64,000 nt of DNA from Prevotella sp. (GCA_016281815.1 JAEEJK010000104.1:90585-154584), one strand, 5' to 3'; shown: positions 34,458 to 43,999, counted from the stretch's first letter. Translations and numbers: made by a program. The notes: a model not told the origin generated them from the sequence alone.

Positions 34458-36290
34458 TTAGTTCTTTTTGTTTTTTAGTGTTTTAAACTCCCTGATGGCT
34501 TTTGCCAGATCAGTTTTCTCCCCATCCTTGAATGCGATGATGAAGGCTTGGGGGAATTTGGTGAGAAGTTCTTTTCTGATATTGGAAATTTCGTCAAAGT
34601 CAGGCGTTGCTCCCACGGTGTACTTGAACATACCGTTTTCCTCATAAGAATCGATATTCTCCACCCCCTGGAAGACGCTGTTTGTCGTAGGGATCAACTG
34701 TGAGGTAGCAGCAATCTGCACTTTGAACACAGGGCCATGCAGAGGGATTTCCTCCGTGGGCTTTACGGGATCCTTTTTGGGGTCTGCTACAGGCACTTTT
34801 TTCTTTGGTTCGGCGACAGGCTGTGCTGGCACTTCTTTCTTTGGCTCAGCGACAGGCTGTGCTGGAACTTCTTTCTTTGGTTCGGCGACAGGCTGCGCTG
34901 GTATTTCTTTCTTTGGTTCGGCGACAGGCTGTGCTGGAATTTCTTTCTTCGGCTCGGCGACAGGCTGTGCTGGAATTTCTTTCTTTGGCTCGGCGACAGG
35001 CTGTGCTGGAACTTCTTTCTTTGGTTCGGCGACAGGCTGCACGGGTTCCTTTTTAGGCTCTGCAGCGGGTCTTACAGGTTCCTTTGGGGGTTCGGAAACA
35101 ATCTTATCAGTAGGTGTTGGTTTTGTGTCTTTCTTAATATCTTTTGTTGGCTCAGTCTTGGGATCAGGTGTTGTCGTCTCTTTTTTTTCAGAAACGGGCT
35201 GCACTATTTCTACCTTGCTTACAAAAGCAGGAGAAGTAGCCGGAGTATTTTGAACAGGGGGACTGGCCGTAGGCTGAGGCACCTCCACAGATGTATTGAC
35301 CGGTTCAGAGGGAATTATTCTCACCGCTCTCTGTTCTGTAAATTCAGCAGGCGCCGATGAGACTTCATCCGTGATGATCTGCTGTTCGGTGCGTTCCTCC
35401 GCATTCCTGTTGTCCATCCCGTCCCCGAAGTCCAAACTTTTGGCCACCGCGGGTACTTGGTCGGCCAGGGCAAGCAGCACATCCTCGTTATCATCGGATC
35501 TTTGGTCATTGTCCGCGCTCATCTTGACATTGCCATACTTTTTCTTGTATTTGACAAAAGCGTTGTAGATGCCTCTTGCCATCTTGTCCTGTCCCTCCTG
35601 CGTATTGAGGAATTCCTCCTCGTCAGGAGTGGTGATGAATCCGAGTTCGATGAGGCAACTGGGCATCGAAGTTTCCCTGATCACCAGGAATCCAGCCTGA
35701 TGCACCCCTTTGTTCACCCTGCCGCTGCTGGCGCACGTCTCACTTTGTATGAGTTTAGCCATCTCCACGCTGTTCGCCATATACTTGTCCTGCATGAGTT
35801 CGAACATGATATAACTCTCGGCCGACTTGGGGTCGAATCCAGCGTAGGTTTGCTTGTAGTTTTTCTCGAGAAGGATGACGGAGTTCTCCCGTTTTGCCAC
35901 ATTGAGGTTGTCAGCCGCCCTGTGCATTCCGAGGGTGTACGTTTCCAGTCCTCTTGAAATTCTCCCCCCCTCGAGGGCATTGGTATGTACGGAGATGAAA
36001 AGGTCGGCCTTGTTTCTATTGGCGATATTCGCCCTCTCCTCCAGTTGGACGAACACATCCGTCTTTCTGGTATAGATGACTTTCACATCCGAGCAGTTGC
36101 GCTCCACGTACTGTCCGAATGCCAATGCCACTTTGAGGTTGATATCTTTCTCAAACGAGATTTTCCCCTTTGCACCAGGGTCTTTTCCACCATGCCCAGC
36201 GTCGATGACCAACGTGAACTTCCTATCCGCAGCCATACCCATGAGGGCTGCGGCCATAATGATAAGCGTCAAAAAAAGCCTTTTCTTCAT
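34458..36290 (-). CDS. N-acetylmuramoyl-L-alanine amidase with repeat linker and SPOR-like end
   Basis: About 610 residues. Signal peptide about 1-21 and Amidase_3 domain about 25-245. Zinc ligands are in DAGHGGKDPG, the FEKDI glutamate and SVHTNA, with the catalytic Glu in CLIELGF. A Pro/Thr-rich linker holds six or more 13-residue units of the type PAQPVAEPKKEIP (about 435-520). A C-terminal SPOR-like domain (about 535-600, VFKVQIAATSQ) would bind denuded glycan at division sites. It cleaves peptidoglycan stem peptides for cell separation. Start ATG 36290 fits the signal peptide. Linker length may vary by slippage. Confidence 0.92.
   Translation of the reverse strand: MKKRLFLTLIIMAAALMGMAADRKFTLVIDAGHGGKDPGAKGKISFEKDINLKVALAFGQYVERNCSDVKVIYTRKTDVFVQLEERANIANRNKADLFISVHTNALEGGRISRGLETYTLGMHRAADNLNVAKRENSVILLEKNYKQTYAGFDPKSAESYIMFELMQDKYMANSVEMAKLIQSETCASSGRVNKGVHQAGFLVIRETSMPSCLIELGFITTPDEEEFLNTQEGQDKMARGIYNAFVKYKKKYGNVKMSADNDQRSDDNEDVLLALADQVPAVAKSLDFGDGMDNRNAEERTEQQIITDEVSSAPAEFTEQRAVRIIPSEPVNTSVEVPQPTASPPVQNTPATSPAFVSKVEIVQPVSEKKETTTPDPKTEPTKDIKKDTKPTPTDKIVSEPPKEPVRPAAEPKKEPVQPVAEPKKEVPAQPVAEPKKEIPAQPVAEPKKEIPAQPVAEPKKEIPAQPVAEPKKEVPAQPVAEPKKEVPAQPVAEPKKKVPVADPKKDPVKPTEEIPLHGPVFKVQIAATSQLIPTTNSVFQGVENIDSYEENGMFKYTVGATPDFDEISNIRKELLTKFPQAFIIAFKDGEKTDLAKAIREFKTLKNKKN
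34793..35047. repeat. 39-bp in-frame tandem repeat in the amidase linker
   Basis: About six to seven near-identical 39-bp units, each encoding a 13-residue PAQPVAEPKKE(I/V) block. The DNA copies are nearly identical, which suggests recent expansion. Confidence 0.9.
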
Positions 36291-36310
36291 TTCCTGTATC
36301 AATTCAACTG

Positions 36311-36318
36311 CAAAATTA
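36311..36318 (-). promoter_or_regulatory. -7 box for amidase-MlaD operon
   Basis: TAATTTTG on the reverse strand, 20 bp before ATG 36290. No well-spaced -33 element. Confidence 0.45.
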
Positions 36319-36350
36319 AACAATTTTGGGTGAAAAAGCCGATTATCTTA

Positions 36351-36734
36351 TCATGTTTTATCATTTATTAAGCAAAGGGAGACTCCGGCGCCATCGCAAT
36401 CAGCCCCCATGGGTGGATTGAGTTTGACGATTTCCACCTCCACCTCGCCGACGGAGGGAAATTCCGAGCACACTCTCCGGGCGATGCGTCCCGCCACATG
36501 TTCCAGCAATGACGACGGTTGGGCCATCTCCTCCTTCACAACCTCCTTGAGGTCGGCATAACTGACGGTGTCTTCCACTTGGTCGGACAAGGAAGCCTTC
36601 GTCATGTCAACGGCGACTCTCAGGGAAACGGAGAATTCTCCCCCCACCCTCCTTTCCTGCGGCATCACACCATGATAGGCATAGATGCGCAGGTTTCTTA
36701 CAAAAATATGGGCTGGTCCGTACTTCATCTTCAT
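36351..36734 (-). CDS. folB: Dihydroneopterin aldolase
   Basis: A 127-residue FolB. IFVRNLRIYAYHGVMPQERRVGGEFSV is the usual N-terminal part, with the YHGV...E motif around the catalytic Glu and Lys, and SYADLKEVVKEEM plus VEIVKLNPP near the end. It converts 7,8-dihydroneopterin to 6-hydroxymethyl-dihydropterin in folate synthesis. The start ATG 36734 is 5 bp after the RNR stop; earlier starts overlap the RNR gene out of frame and are unlikely. Confidence 0.88.
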   Translation of the reverse strand: MKMKYGPAHIFVRNLRIYAYHGVMPQERRVGGEFSVSLRVAVDMTKASLSDQVEDTVSYADLKEVVKEEMAQPSSLLEHVAGRIARRVCSEFPSVGEVEVEIVKLNPPMGADCDGAGVSLCLINDKT

Positions 36735-36739
36735 GTGGT

Positions 36740-39292
36740 TTATCCGCACCTGGAAGCCCCGCAGTTCTTGCAGATGAGGCATCCCTCCTGATAGACGAGC
36801 GTCTCCTGTCCACATTGCGGACAGATCTTTCCCTGTGCGACCGTCCCGTCTACGATATATTTCTTCAGTGCTCTCTCCACGCCGTTTTTCCACGTATTGA
36901 TGCTCTCGCTCTTCAACTGAAGCGAACCGACCAGTTTGATGACATGGTCGATCGGCATCCTGTATCTCAGCACGCCCGAGATGAGTTTGGCGTAGTTCCA
37001 GTACTCCGGGTTGAATTTCTCGCTCAGTCCCTCGACGGTGGTCTTGTATCCGCGCTTGTTCTCAAACTGGAAGTCATAGCGGTGCGACCCGTCCTCATTG
37101 GTTTGTTTGATGATCTTGCCCTTGGTGACAGTCTTGGGCAGCACGATGCCCTCGTCATCATCCTGCAGGCCAGTGAATATCTCGTAAGGGTAGCCGTTGA
37201 GAAGTCCGACGAAAGCCACCCATTTCTCCTTGTTGTTCTGGAATCTCACCACGTCGCATTCCAGGGTCTGCGGTCTCACCTCGGTCACTTCCGGCCTGCG
37301 GCACTCTGGTTGCTCCTGGGGCTGGTTCTCCTTCTTTTTCTTCTTGAGGCCCACCATGACACCTGCCCTGCTGCCGTCACGGTAGATGGTGCAGCCCTTG
37401 CAACCCGACCTCCAAGCCTCCACATAGAGGTCGTTGACCAGCGCCTCATCCACATTGTTGGGAAGGTTGACCGTCACGCTGATGGAATGGTCCACCCATT
37501 TCTGAATAGCCCCTTGCATGCGTACTTTCATGAGCCAATCCACATCATTGGCGGTAGCCTTGTAATAAGGCGACCGGGCGACGATCTCATCCAGTTCTTC
37601 CTGTGAGTATCGCTTGTTGACATCGAGTCCCACGGTATTCATCCACACCAGGAATTTGGGGTGATAAACGATGTATTCCTCAAAAGAATCCCCCACTTCG
37701 TCTACGAAATCCACATGCACGTTGGCATCTCCGGGATTCACCTTTCTTCTCCTCTTGTAGACCGGCATGAACACGGGTTCGATGCCGCTGGTGGTCTGTG
37801 TCATGAGGCTGGTCGTGCCAGTCGGTGCTATGGTGAGGCAGGCGATGTTGCGTCTGCCATATTTCACCATGTCCTCATAGAGTTGCGGGGCGGCATCCTT
37901 GATCCTGAGGACGAACGGGTTGTTTTTCTCCCTGCTGGCATCATAGATGGCGAAGGCCCCTCTCTCCTTGGCCATGGTAACAGATGAACCGTATGCTGTG
38001 AGAGCGAGCGTGCGCTGCACCTCCACGGCGAAATCGATAGCCTCTTGTGAACCATACCGGAGACCCATGGCGGCGATCATGTCACCCTCGGCGGTGATGC
38101 CCAATCCGGTGCGCCTTCCCTTTCCGCTCTTGTCGATGATTTTCTCCCAGAGGTGGTATTCCGCCCCCTTGATTTCCTCCGACTGCGGGTCGTGTTTGAT
38201 CTTGTCCATGATGGCTTCGATTTTCTCCAGTTCGAGGTCGATGATATCGTCCATGATTCTCTGAGCGAATGTCACATGTTTCTTGAACTTGTCGAAGTCG
38301 AAGGAGGCATGGTCGGTGAAGGGGTCGTTGACGTATGAGTAGAGGTTGATGGAGAGCAACCGGCACGAATCGTAGGGGCAGAGCGGTATCTCGCCGCAGG
38401 GGTTGGTGGAAATCGTGCGGAATCCCAAATCAGCATAGCAATCGGGTATGCTCTCACGGATGATAGTATCCCAGAAGAGCACGCCCGGCTCCGCACTCTT
38501 CCAGGCGTTGTGCACAATTTTCTGCCATAGTTCGCCGGCATTGATGTTTTTCTCCACCAGGGGCTGGTCGCCCTCGACAGGGAACTGCTGTTTGTATTCC
38601 CTTTTGTCGATAGCCGCCTGCATGAACTCATCGTCTATCCTGACCGACACATTGGCACCGGTCACTTTTCCCTCAGTCATCTTGGCATCGATAAACGCCT
38701 CACTGTCAGGATGCTTGATGCTGACAGAGAGCATCAGTGCGCCCCGTCTTCCGTCCTGTGCCACCTCTCGGGTGGAATTGCTGTATCTTTCCATGAAAGG
38801 CACCAGACCCGTACTCGTCAATGCGGAGTTGTTCACCGGAGTGCCTTTGGGGCGGATATGCGAGAGGTCGTGCCCCACTCCACCTCTGCGTTTCATGAGT
38901 TGCACCTGCTCCTGGTCGATGCGCATGATGGCACCATAGGAGTCGGCATTCCCATCCAAGCCGATGACGAAGCAGTTGGACAGCGACGCCACCTGGTGGT
39001 TGTTTCCGATGCCCGTCATGGGACTCCCTGCAGGAACGACATACCTGAAATGGTCGAGGAGTTCAAATATTTCCTGTGCTGACAAGGGATTGGGATATTT
39101 CTCTTCTATGCGGGCTATCTCATTGGCGATGCGCCAGTGCATGTCTTTCGGCGACTGTTCGTAAATATTGCCAAAACTGTCTTTCATGGCATATTTGTTC
39201 ACCCACACACGGGCAGCCAGTTCATCGCCCTTGAAATAGTCGAGCGAGGCGTTGAAAGCCTCTTCATAGGAGTAAGTCTTTACTTGGCTCAT
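36740..39292 (-). CDS. nrdJ: Adenosylcobalamin-dependent ribonucleotide reductase (class II)
   Basis: An 850-residue class II RNR. SLSNCFVIG has Cys107, the first redox cysteine. RRGGVGHDLSHIRPKG and TNPCGEIPLCPYDSC at about 296-310 hold radical-site Cys299 and Glu301. TIAPTGTTSLM lines the substrate phosphate site. The C-terminus has a zinc-ribbon-like CPQCG...CLICKNCG. It reduces ribonucleotides using B12. No cobalamin riboswitch is visible upstream. It is followed by folB at 5 bp, giving two nucleotide/folate genes in tandem. Confidence 0.95.
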   Translation of the reverse strand: MSQVKTYSYEEAFNASLDYFKGDELAARVWVNKYAMKDSFGNIYEQSPKDMHWRIANEIARIEEKYPNPLSAQEIFELLDHFRYVVPAGSPMTGIGNNHQVASLSNCFVIGLDGNADSYGAIMRIDQEQVQLMKRRGGVGHDLSHIRPKGTPVNNSALTSTGLVPFMERYSNSTREVAQDGRRGALMLSVSIKHPDSEAFIDAKMTEGKVTGANVSVRIDDEFMQAAIDKREYKQQFPVEGDQPLVEKNINAGELWQKIVHNAWKSAEPGVLFWDTIIRESIPDCYADLGFRTISTNPCGEIPLCPYDSCRLLSINLYSYVNDPFTDHASFDFDKFKKHVTFAQRIMDDIIDLELEKIEAIMDKIKHDPQSEEIKGAEYHLWEKIIDKSGKGRRTGLGITAEGDMIAAMGLRYGSQEAIDFAVEVQRTLALTAYGSSVTMAKERGAFAIYDASREKNNPFVLRIKDAAPQLYEDMVKYGRRNIACLTIAPTGTTSLMTQTTSGIEPVFMPVYKRRRKVNPGDANVHVDFVDEVGDSFEEYIVYHPKFLVWMNTVGLDVNKRYSQEELDEIVARSPYYKATANDVDWLMKVRMQGAIQKWVDHSISVTVNLPNNVDEALVNDLYVEAWRSGCKGCTIYRDGSRAGVMVGLKKKKKENQPQEQPECRRPEVTEVRPQTLECDVVRFQNNKEKWVAFVGLLNGYPYEIFTGLQDDDEGIVLPKTVTKGKIIKQTNEDGSHRYDFQFENKRGYKTTVEGLSEKFNPEYWNYAKLISGVLRYRMPIDHVIKLVGSLQLKSESINTWKNGVERALKKYIVDGTVAQGKICPQCGQETLVYQEGCLICKNCGASRCG

Positions 39293-39660
39293 GATAAAAA
39301 GATGTTTGAATCGGACAAATCAATTATTTCGGATTGCAAATTTACAAACTATTTGTGAGATAAGAAACAATTCCCGAGACAAAAAAATCCACAAAAATGG
39401 AAACCTTTGATGTTCAATAGGTTATCCTTTTGGAAAACCATGTTGTCACCTCATATGGGACAAAATGTTCAATTATTACTTTTATCATTCTGTATTTATT
39501 GTTTATATAAGGATAGATATAACGATTGATTCAAGTAAATTATAGGTATATATCTTCTTCAAAACAGACAACTTGTTTCATTCCGATTCACAAAAAACAG
39601 GCAAAAAGTGTTATGAAATAAAAGAAGATACATAGCCATGATCTACTTTTAACCCAGGGG
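39293..39660. other. AT-rich intergenic region upstream of nrdJ
   Basis: No convincing gene. A reverse-strand -7 box TAAATTTG at 39344-39337 lies about 45 bp before nrdJ; a TTG upstream is slightly far (23-bp spacer). The rest is AT-rich without clear structure. Confidence 0.4.
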
Positions 39661-39827
39661 GCCGAGGCAGAACCTCGGCTTACGGAGAAGGGCTAGCCTC
39701 GGGATGCGAAGAAGGGATGGGAAGAGGCGGAGCATTGGTGTGAGGTGAAGGGATCCAGAAGACATCATAAAAATAAATGGCTTCATCTCATGTGTAAATG
39801 GGAAAAAAAAAGTAATTTTGCAAAATC
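39661..39827. other. Short GC-rich hairpin and spacer
   Basis: GCCGAGG/CCTCGGC stem near 39662-39680 with a 5-nt loop in a GC-rich patch inside AT-rich DNA, perhaps a repeat fragment. Nothing else is supported. Confidence 0.3.
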
Positions 39828-39988
39828 AATGACAAATGACGACTAATGATGGCTAATGATGGCTAATGATGACTAGATGGCTAATGATGGCTAGATGACT
39901 AATGATGACTAGATGGCTAATGATGACTAGATGGCTAACGATGACTAAAGATGACTAATGACGACTGATGACGACAACTGACGACAAC
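39828..39988. repeat. Degenerate 8- and 10-bp repeat, word (AA)TGATGRCTA
   Basis: About 16 mixed units of AATGATGGCT, AATGATGACT and AGATGGCT, then ACGACAAC variants, ending 10 bp before the nitroreductase start. Unlike the 7-bp arrays this one uses 8- and 10-bp steps. Confidence 0.85.
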
Positions 39989-39997
39989 ATATAAAAA

Positions 39998-40744
39998 ATG
40001 AATATGAAGCATATCAAAGATAGGAGAACGATCAGGCGATACCGCCAAGACGATGTGGCAGAACCCTTGCTCCGCCGTCTGCTCAGTGAGGCCTCACGCA
40101 CCCAGACGATGGGCAACCTGCAGTTGTACAGTGTGGTGGTGACCCGCGACGCAGAGATGAAGCGCCGTCTCGCACCCGCCCATTTCAATCAGCCGATGGT
40201 GGAGAACGCCCCTGTGGTGCTTACTATCTGCGCCGACTTCCGGCGCACCACCGACTGGTGCGACCAGCGCCAAGCCGATCCCGGCTACGACAATTTCCTG
40301 TCGTTCATCAACGCAGCGACCGACGCTCTGCTCTTCACCCAGACATTCTGCAACCTCGCCGAGGAAGAAGGGTTGGGCTGCTGTTTTCTCGGCACCACGG
40401 TGTATATGCCACAGATGATCATCGATGTGCTGCAACTGCCGCAGTTGGTGATGCCAGTCGCCACCATCACCCTGGGATGGCCCGACGAGGACCCGCCCCT
40501 CACCGACCGCCTGGGCACCGATGCCTTTGTGCACAACGAGACCTACCAGCCTTACACCCCCGAGCGCATCGACGCCTTCTACAGCGAGAAAGAGGCACTC
40601 GAGGAGAATCAGGAGTTTGTGCGCATCAACGGCAAGGAAACCCTCGCGCAGGTGTTCACCGACTGCCGCTATACAAAGAAAGACAACGAGGCCATGTCTG
40701 CCGGACTCCTCGAGGCACTCAAGAACCAAGGTTTCCTCCATTGA
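39998..40744 (+). CDS. Nitroreductase-family protein
   Basis: A 248-residue FMN-dependent NfsA/FRP-like nitroreductase. DRRTIRRYRQDDV at the N-terminus is the FMN-phosphate motif (R/S-x-R-x-f). LGCCFLGTTVYMPQ and ATITLGWPDEDPP fit the flavin site and the usual C-terminal turn. It reduces nitroaromatic or quinone compounds with NAD(P)H. It is followed 1 bp later by an ABC exporter gene, so it may be part of a detoxification operon. Earlier ATG at 39998 and ATG 40004 are both possible starts. Confidence 0.88.
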   Translation: MNMKHIKDRRTIRRYRQDDVAEPLLRRLLSEASRTQTMGNLQLYSVVVTRDAEMKRRLAPAHFNQPMVENAPVVLTICADFRRTTDWCDQRQADPGYDNFLSFINAATDALLFTQTFCNLAEEEGLGCCFLGTTVYMPQMIIDVLQLPQLVMPVATITLGWPDEDPPLTDRLGTDAFVHNETYQPYTPERIDAFYSEKEALEENQEFVRINGKETLAQVFTDCRYTKKDNEAMSAGLLEALKNQGFLH

Positions 40745-40745
40745 C

Positions 40746-41465
40746 ATGATCCACCTCAACGCCATCCACAAGACCTACCAGGGAGCACAGCCGCTACATG
40801 TGCTCAAGGGCATTGACCTGGACATCGCCAAAGGCGAGTTTGTGTCCATCATGGGTGCCTCCGGTTCTGGCAAGTCTACCCTACTGAATATCCTCGGCAT
40901 TCTCGACAACTACGACAGCGGGGAGTACATACTCAACGGCACGCTCATCAAGGACCTCTCCGAGCGGCGCGCCGCAGAATACCGCAACCACATGATCGGC
41001 TTCATCTTCCAGTCGTTCAACCTCATCAGTTTCAAAACCGCCGTGGAGAATGTCGAGTTGCCGCTCTTCTACCAAGGTGTGAGCCGCCGCAAGCGCCACC
41101 AGATGGCCATGGAATACCTCGACCGTCTCGGTCTGGCAGAGTGGTCAGAGCACTACCCCAACGAACTGTCGGGTGGTCAGAAGCAGCGTGTCGCCATCGC
41201 CCGTGCCCTCATCACCCACCCCGACATCATCCTCGCCGATGAGCCTACCGGAGCCCTTGACTCCAAGACCAGCGTTGAGGTGATGCAGTTGCTCAAGCGC
41301 CTCAACACCGACGAGGGCATGACCATTGTCGTGGTGACCCATGAGAGCGGTGTCGCCAATGAGACCAACAAGATCATCCACATCAGGGACGGAATCATCG
41401 GCACGATAGAAGAGAACAAAGACCACAACTCATCGCCCTTCGGCATCAACGGAATGATGAAATAG
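40746..41465 (+). CDS. ABC exporter ATPase, MacB/LolD-like
   Basis: A 239-residue ABC ATPase with Walker A GASGSGKST, signature LSGGQKQRVAIARAL, Walker B IILADEPTGALD and H-loop VVVTHES. It is the LolD/MacB subgroup by similarity. The ATG at 40746 is 1 bp after the nitroreductase stop. It powers the two permeases that follow. With the later periplasmic adaptor this makes a MacAB-like exporter, or one of the Bacteroidetes variants with two MacB-like permease chains. Confidence 0.92.
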   Translation: MIHLNAIHKTYQGAQPLHVLKGIDLDIAKGEFVSIMGASGSGKSTLLNILGILDNYDSGEYILNGTLIKDLSERRAAEYRNHMIGFIFQSFNLISFKTAVENVELPLFYQGVSRRKRHQMAMEYLDRLGLAEWSEHYPNELSGGQKQRVAIARALITHPDIILADEPTGALDSKTSVEVMQLLKRLNTDEGMTIVVVTHESGVANETNKIIHIRDGIIGTIEENKDHNSSPFGINGMMK

Positions 41466-41467
41466 CC

Positions 41468-42727
41468 ATGAGAGATATCTTGGGAGAAATATGGAGCACC
41501 GCCCGGCGCAACAAGTTGCGCACCATTCTGACAGGCTTTGCCGTAGCCTGGGGCATTTTCATGCTCATTTTCCTCCTTGGCTGCGGCAACGGACTCATCA
41601 ACGGCACGATGCAGAACATGAACCGTTTTCTCGACAACTCTATGATGGTGGGCGGCGGCCGCACCTCGAAAGCCTATGACGGACTCTCAGAAGGACGCAG
41701 GATACAACTCGACGACGGCGACATCAAAGCCACCGACCGAGATTACACACAGTATATCGAAGGTGTGGGCGCCCAAATTGAGAAAGAAGGTGTCACCATC
41801 AGTTATGGCAGCAATTACTTCAGCGGCGGATTGCAGGGTGTCTATCCCAATGAGCAGACCATCAACAAGATAGAGATGCTCTGCGGCCGATTCATCAACC
41901 AGACCGACCTTGACACCCAGCGCAAGAGTCTGGTGCTCGACGACGCTCAGGCCCGTGAACTATGTCCCGAGGGCTACAAAGCCCTTCTGGGTCAATACGT
42001 CAAGGTAGGCGACCTCGCCTTCCGTGTCGTCGGCATCAACAAGGGCGACAAGAGCCGTTTCCGCAGTTCGGTATACATCCCCTTCACCACCCTGCGCACC
42101 ATGTACAACATGGGCGACAAGACCGGCAACATCATATTCACCTTCCATGGTCTGGAAACCGAAAAAGACAACGAAGACTTTGAGAAAGACTATCAGGCAC
42201 ATATCAACGGAAACCACCGTGCAGACCCCGAAGATGAGAGTGCCATCTGGATATGGAACCGCTTCACGGAGAACATGCAGATGAACAGAGGTATCTCCAT
42301 CATCCACATGGCCCTGTGGATCATCGGCATCTTCACCCTGCTGAGCGGTATTGTGGGTGTGAGCAACATCATGCTCATCACGGTGAAGGAGCGCACCCGC
42401 GAGTTTGGCATCCGCAAGGCCATCGGGGCCACCCCCGCGTCCATCCTCCGCCTCATCATCATCGAGAGCGTGCTCATCACCACCTTCTTCGGCTACATCG
42501 GCATGGTGCTCGGCATCGCCACCAACCTATACATGGACTCCACCTTAGGGCAGATGAAGGTCAACTCTGGTCTGTTTGAGGTCACCATGTTCGCCAACCC
42601 CACCGTTGGATTGGATGTCTGCATAGAAGCCACCCTTGTGATGATCATCGCCGGTACGCTGGCAGGCCTCGTCCCCGCCCGCAAAGCCGCCCATATACGT
42701 CCCATTGAAGCCCTGAGAGCAGAATGA
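41468..42727 (+). CDS. ABC permease, MacB/FtsX-like (first)
   Basis: A 419-residue permease with an N-terminal helix (about 18-40), a large periplasmic domain (MacB_PCD type) and three C-terminal helices. VKERTREFGIRKAIGATP is the conserved cytoplasmic coupling loop of FtsX/MacB permeases. It starts 2 bp after the ATPase and overlaps the second permease by 4 bp. The two permeases are paralogous and probably form a heterodimer. Confidence 0.9.
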   Translation: MRDILGEIWSTARRNKLRTILTGFAVAWGIFMLIFLLGCGNGLINGTMQNMNRFLDNSMMVGGGRTSKAYDGLSEGRRIQLDDGDIKATDRDYTQYIEGVGAQIEKEGVTISYGSNYFSGGLQGVYPNEQTINKIEMLCGRFINQTDLDTQRKSLVLDDAQARELCPEGYKALLGQYVKVGDLAFRVVGINKGDKSRFRSSVYIPFTTLRTMYNMGDKTGNIIFTFHGLETEKDNEDFEKDYQAHINGNHRADPEDESAIWIWNRFTENMQMNRGISIIHMALWIIGIFTLLSGIVGVSNIMLITVKERTREFGIRKAIGATPASILRLIIIESVLITTFFGYIGMVLGIATNLYMDSTLGQMKVNSGLFEVTMFANPTVGLDVCIEATLVMIIAGTLAGLVPARKAAHIRPIEALRAE

Positions 42728-43971
42728 TAAGAATAGACATCGACCGCTACCGCGAAATCCTCGACACGCTGACGAGGAACAAGAGCCGCACCTTCCTCAC
42801 CGGGTTTGGTGTGTTCTGGGGCGTGTTCATGCTTGTGGCGCTGATTGGCGGAGGTCAGGGAATGAAAGAACTTCTCAACAACAATTTCGAAGGGTTTGCC
42901 ACCAACTCCGCCCTCATTTTCGCACAGCCCACGACGAAGCCCTACGCCGGTTTCCGGAAGGGCCGCAACTGGAGCATGAACTACCGCGACGTGGAGCGTC
43001 TCCGCAGTCAGGTGCCCGAGATCGACGTGGTGACACCGATGGTTTCCCACTGGGGCACCACCGCCGTCCATGGCGACAAGAAATTCTCATGCTCGATGAA
43101 AGGACTGATGCCGGAGTATGCCCAAGTAGAGACCCCAAAACTGAGATTCGGGCGATACATCAACGACATGGACATTCAGTTGCGACGCAAGGTATGCGTC
43201 ATCGGCAAGCATGTCTATAAGGACCTCTTCCCCCAGGGCGGAGATCCCTGTGGGCAGACCATCCGCATCGACAAAAGTTACTACAGCGTCATCGGTGTTG
43301 ACTACAACTCAGGCAGCATGAGCATCAACGGCAATGCTGAGGATGCGGTAATCGTGCCCCTCACCCTCGCCCAGCAGACCTACAACATGGGCGACAGCGT
43401 GCACATCATCTGCCTCACGGCAGTCAACGGTGTGACGATGAGCAGCATCACCGACAAGATGCGTGATGTCATCGCCCGTGCGCATCAGATTGACCCAACC
43501 GATGAAAAGGGTGTGAGCGTGTTCAACACCGAGGTGATGTTCGGCATGCTCGACAGTCTCTTTACCGGTGTCAACTTCCTGGTATGGCTCGTTGGCATCG
43601 GCACGCTGCTGGCAGGCGCCATCGGCGTTTCCAATATCATGATGGTGACGGTGCGGGAACGCACCACCGAGATAGGCATCCGGCGCGCCATCGGCGCCAC
43701 CCCCGCCAACATCCTCTCCCAGATCATCTCCGAGAGCGTGGTGCTGACCGCCGTAGCCGGCATGAGCGGCATCCTGTTCGCCGTATTGATCCTTGAGATG
43801 CTTGAACTGGGCAATACCACCGACGGTATCGTGGAAGCCCATTTCCAAGTGGGTTTCTGGACGGCCGTGGGAGCAGTGGCAATGCTCAGCCTCCTTGGAG
43901 TGCTGGCGGGTCTCGCTCCGGCAGCCCGTGCCATGGCCATCAAGCCTGTAGATGCCATGAGGGAGGAGTAA
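42724..43971 (+). CDS. ABC permease, MacB/FtsX-like (second)
   Basis: A 415-residue paralog of the preceding permease with the same layout: N-terminal helix (FLTGFGVFWGVFMLVAL), periplasmic domain, and three helices with VRERTTEIGIRRAIGATP. The start overlaps the first permease by 4 bp (ATGA). Together with the ATPase and adaptor it probably forms an exporter for peptides, lipids or drugs. Substrate not evident. Confidence 0.9.
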   Translation: MIRIDIDRYREILDTLTRNKSRTFLTGFGVFWGVFMLVALIGGGQGMKELLNNNFEGFATNSALIFAQPTTKPYAGFRKGRNWSMNYRDVERLRSQVPEIDVVTPMVSHWGTTAVHGDKKFSCSMKGLMPEYAQVETPKLRFGRYINDMDIQLRRKVCVIGKHVYKDLFPQGGDPCGQTIRIDKSYYSVIGVDYNSGSMSINGNAEDAVIVPLTLAQQTYNMGDSVHIICLTAVNGVTMSSITDKMRDVIARAHQIDPTDEKGVSVFNTEVMFGMLDSLFTGVNFLVWLVGIGTLLAGAIGVSNIMMVTVRERTTEIGIRRAIGATPANILSQIISESVVLTAVAGMSGILFAVLILEMLELGNTTDGIVEAHFQVGFWTAVGAVAMLSLLGVLAGLAPAARAMAIKPVDAMREE

Positions 43972-43982
43972 ACCTCCCCCGG

Positions 43983-43999
43983 CCCCTCCAAAGGAGGGG
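43983..43999. other. GC-rich hairpin between permease and adaptor
   Basis: CCCCTCC, AAA loop, GGAGGGG, just after the second permease. No T-run follows, so it may slow transcription or protect the message end more than terminate. Confidence 0.35.

Noticed and set aside
34737..35360. 207-codon forward frame rich in F, L, W and G
   Set aside because: Produced by translating the amidase linker repeat on the wrong strand.
36735..36893. Longer folB start overlapping the RNR gene
   Set aside because: The extra 53 residues do not match FolB and overlap the RNR coding region in another frame.
39293..39660. Cobalamin riboswitch before the B12-dependent RNR
   Set aside because: No B12-box-like sequence could be found on the reverse strand in the leader.
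43983..43999. Terminator splitting the exporter operon
   Set aside because: The stem is strong but short and has no T-run; the adaptor gene clearly belongs with the permeases.
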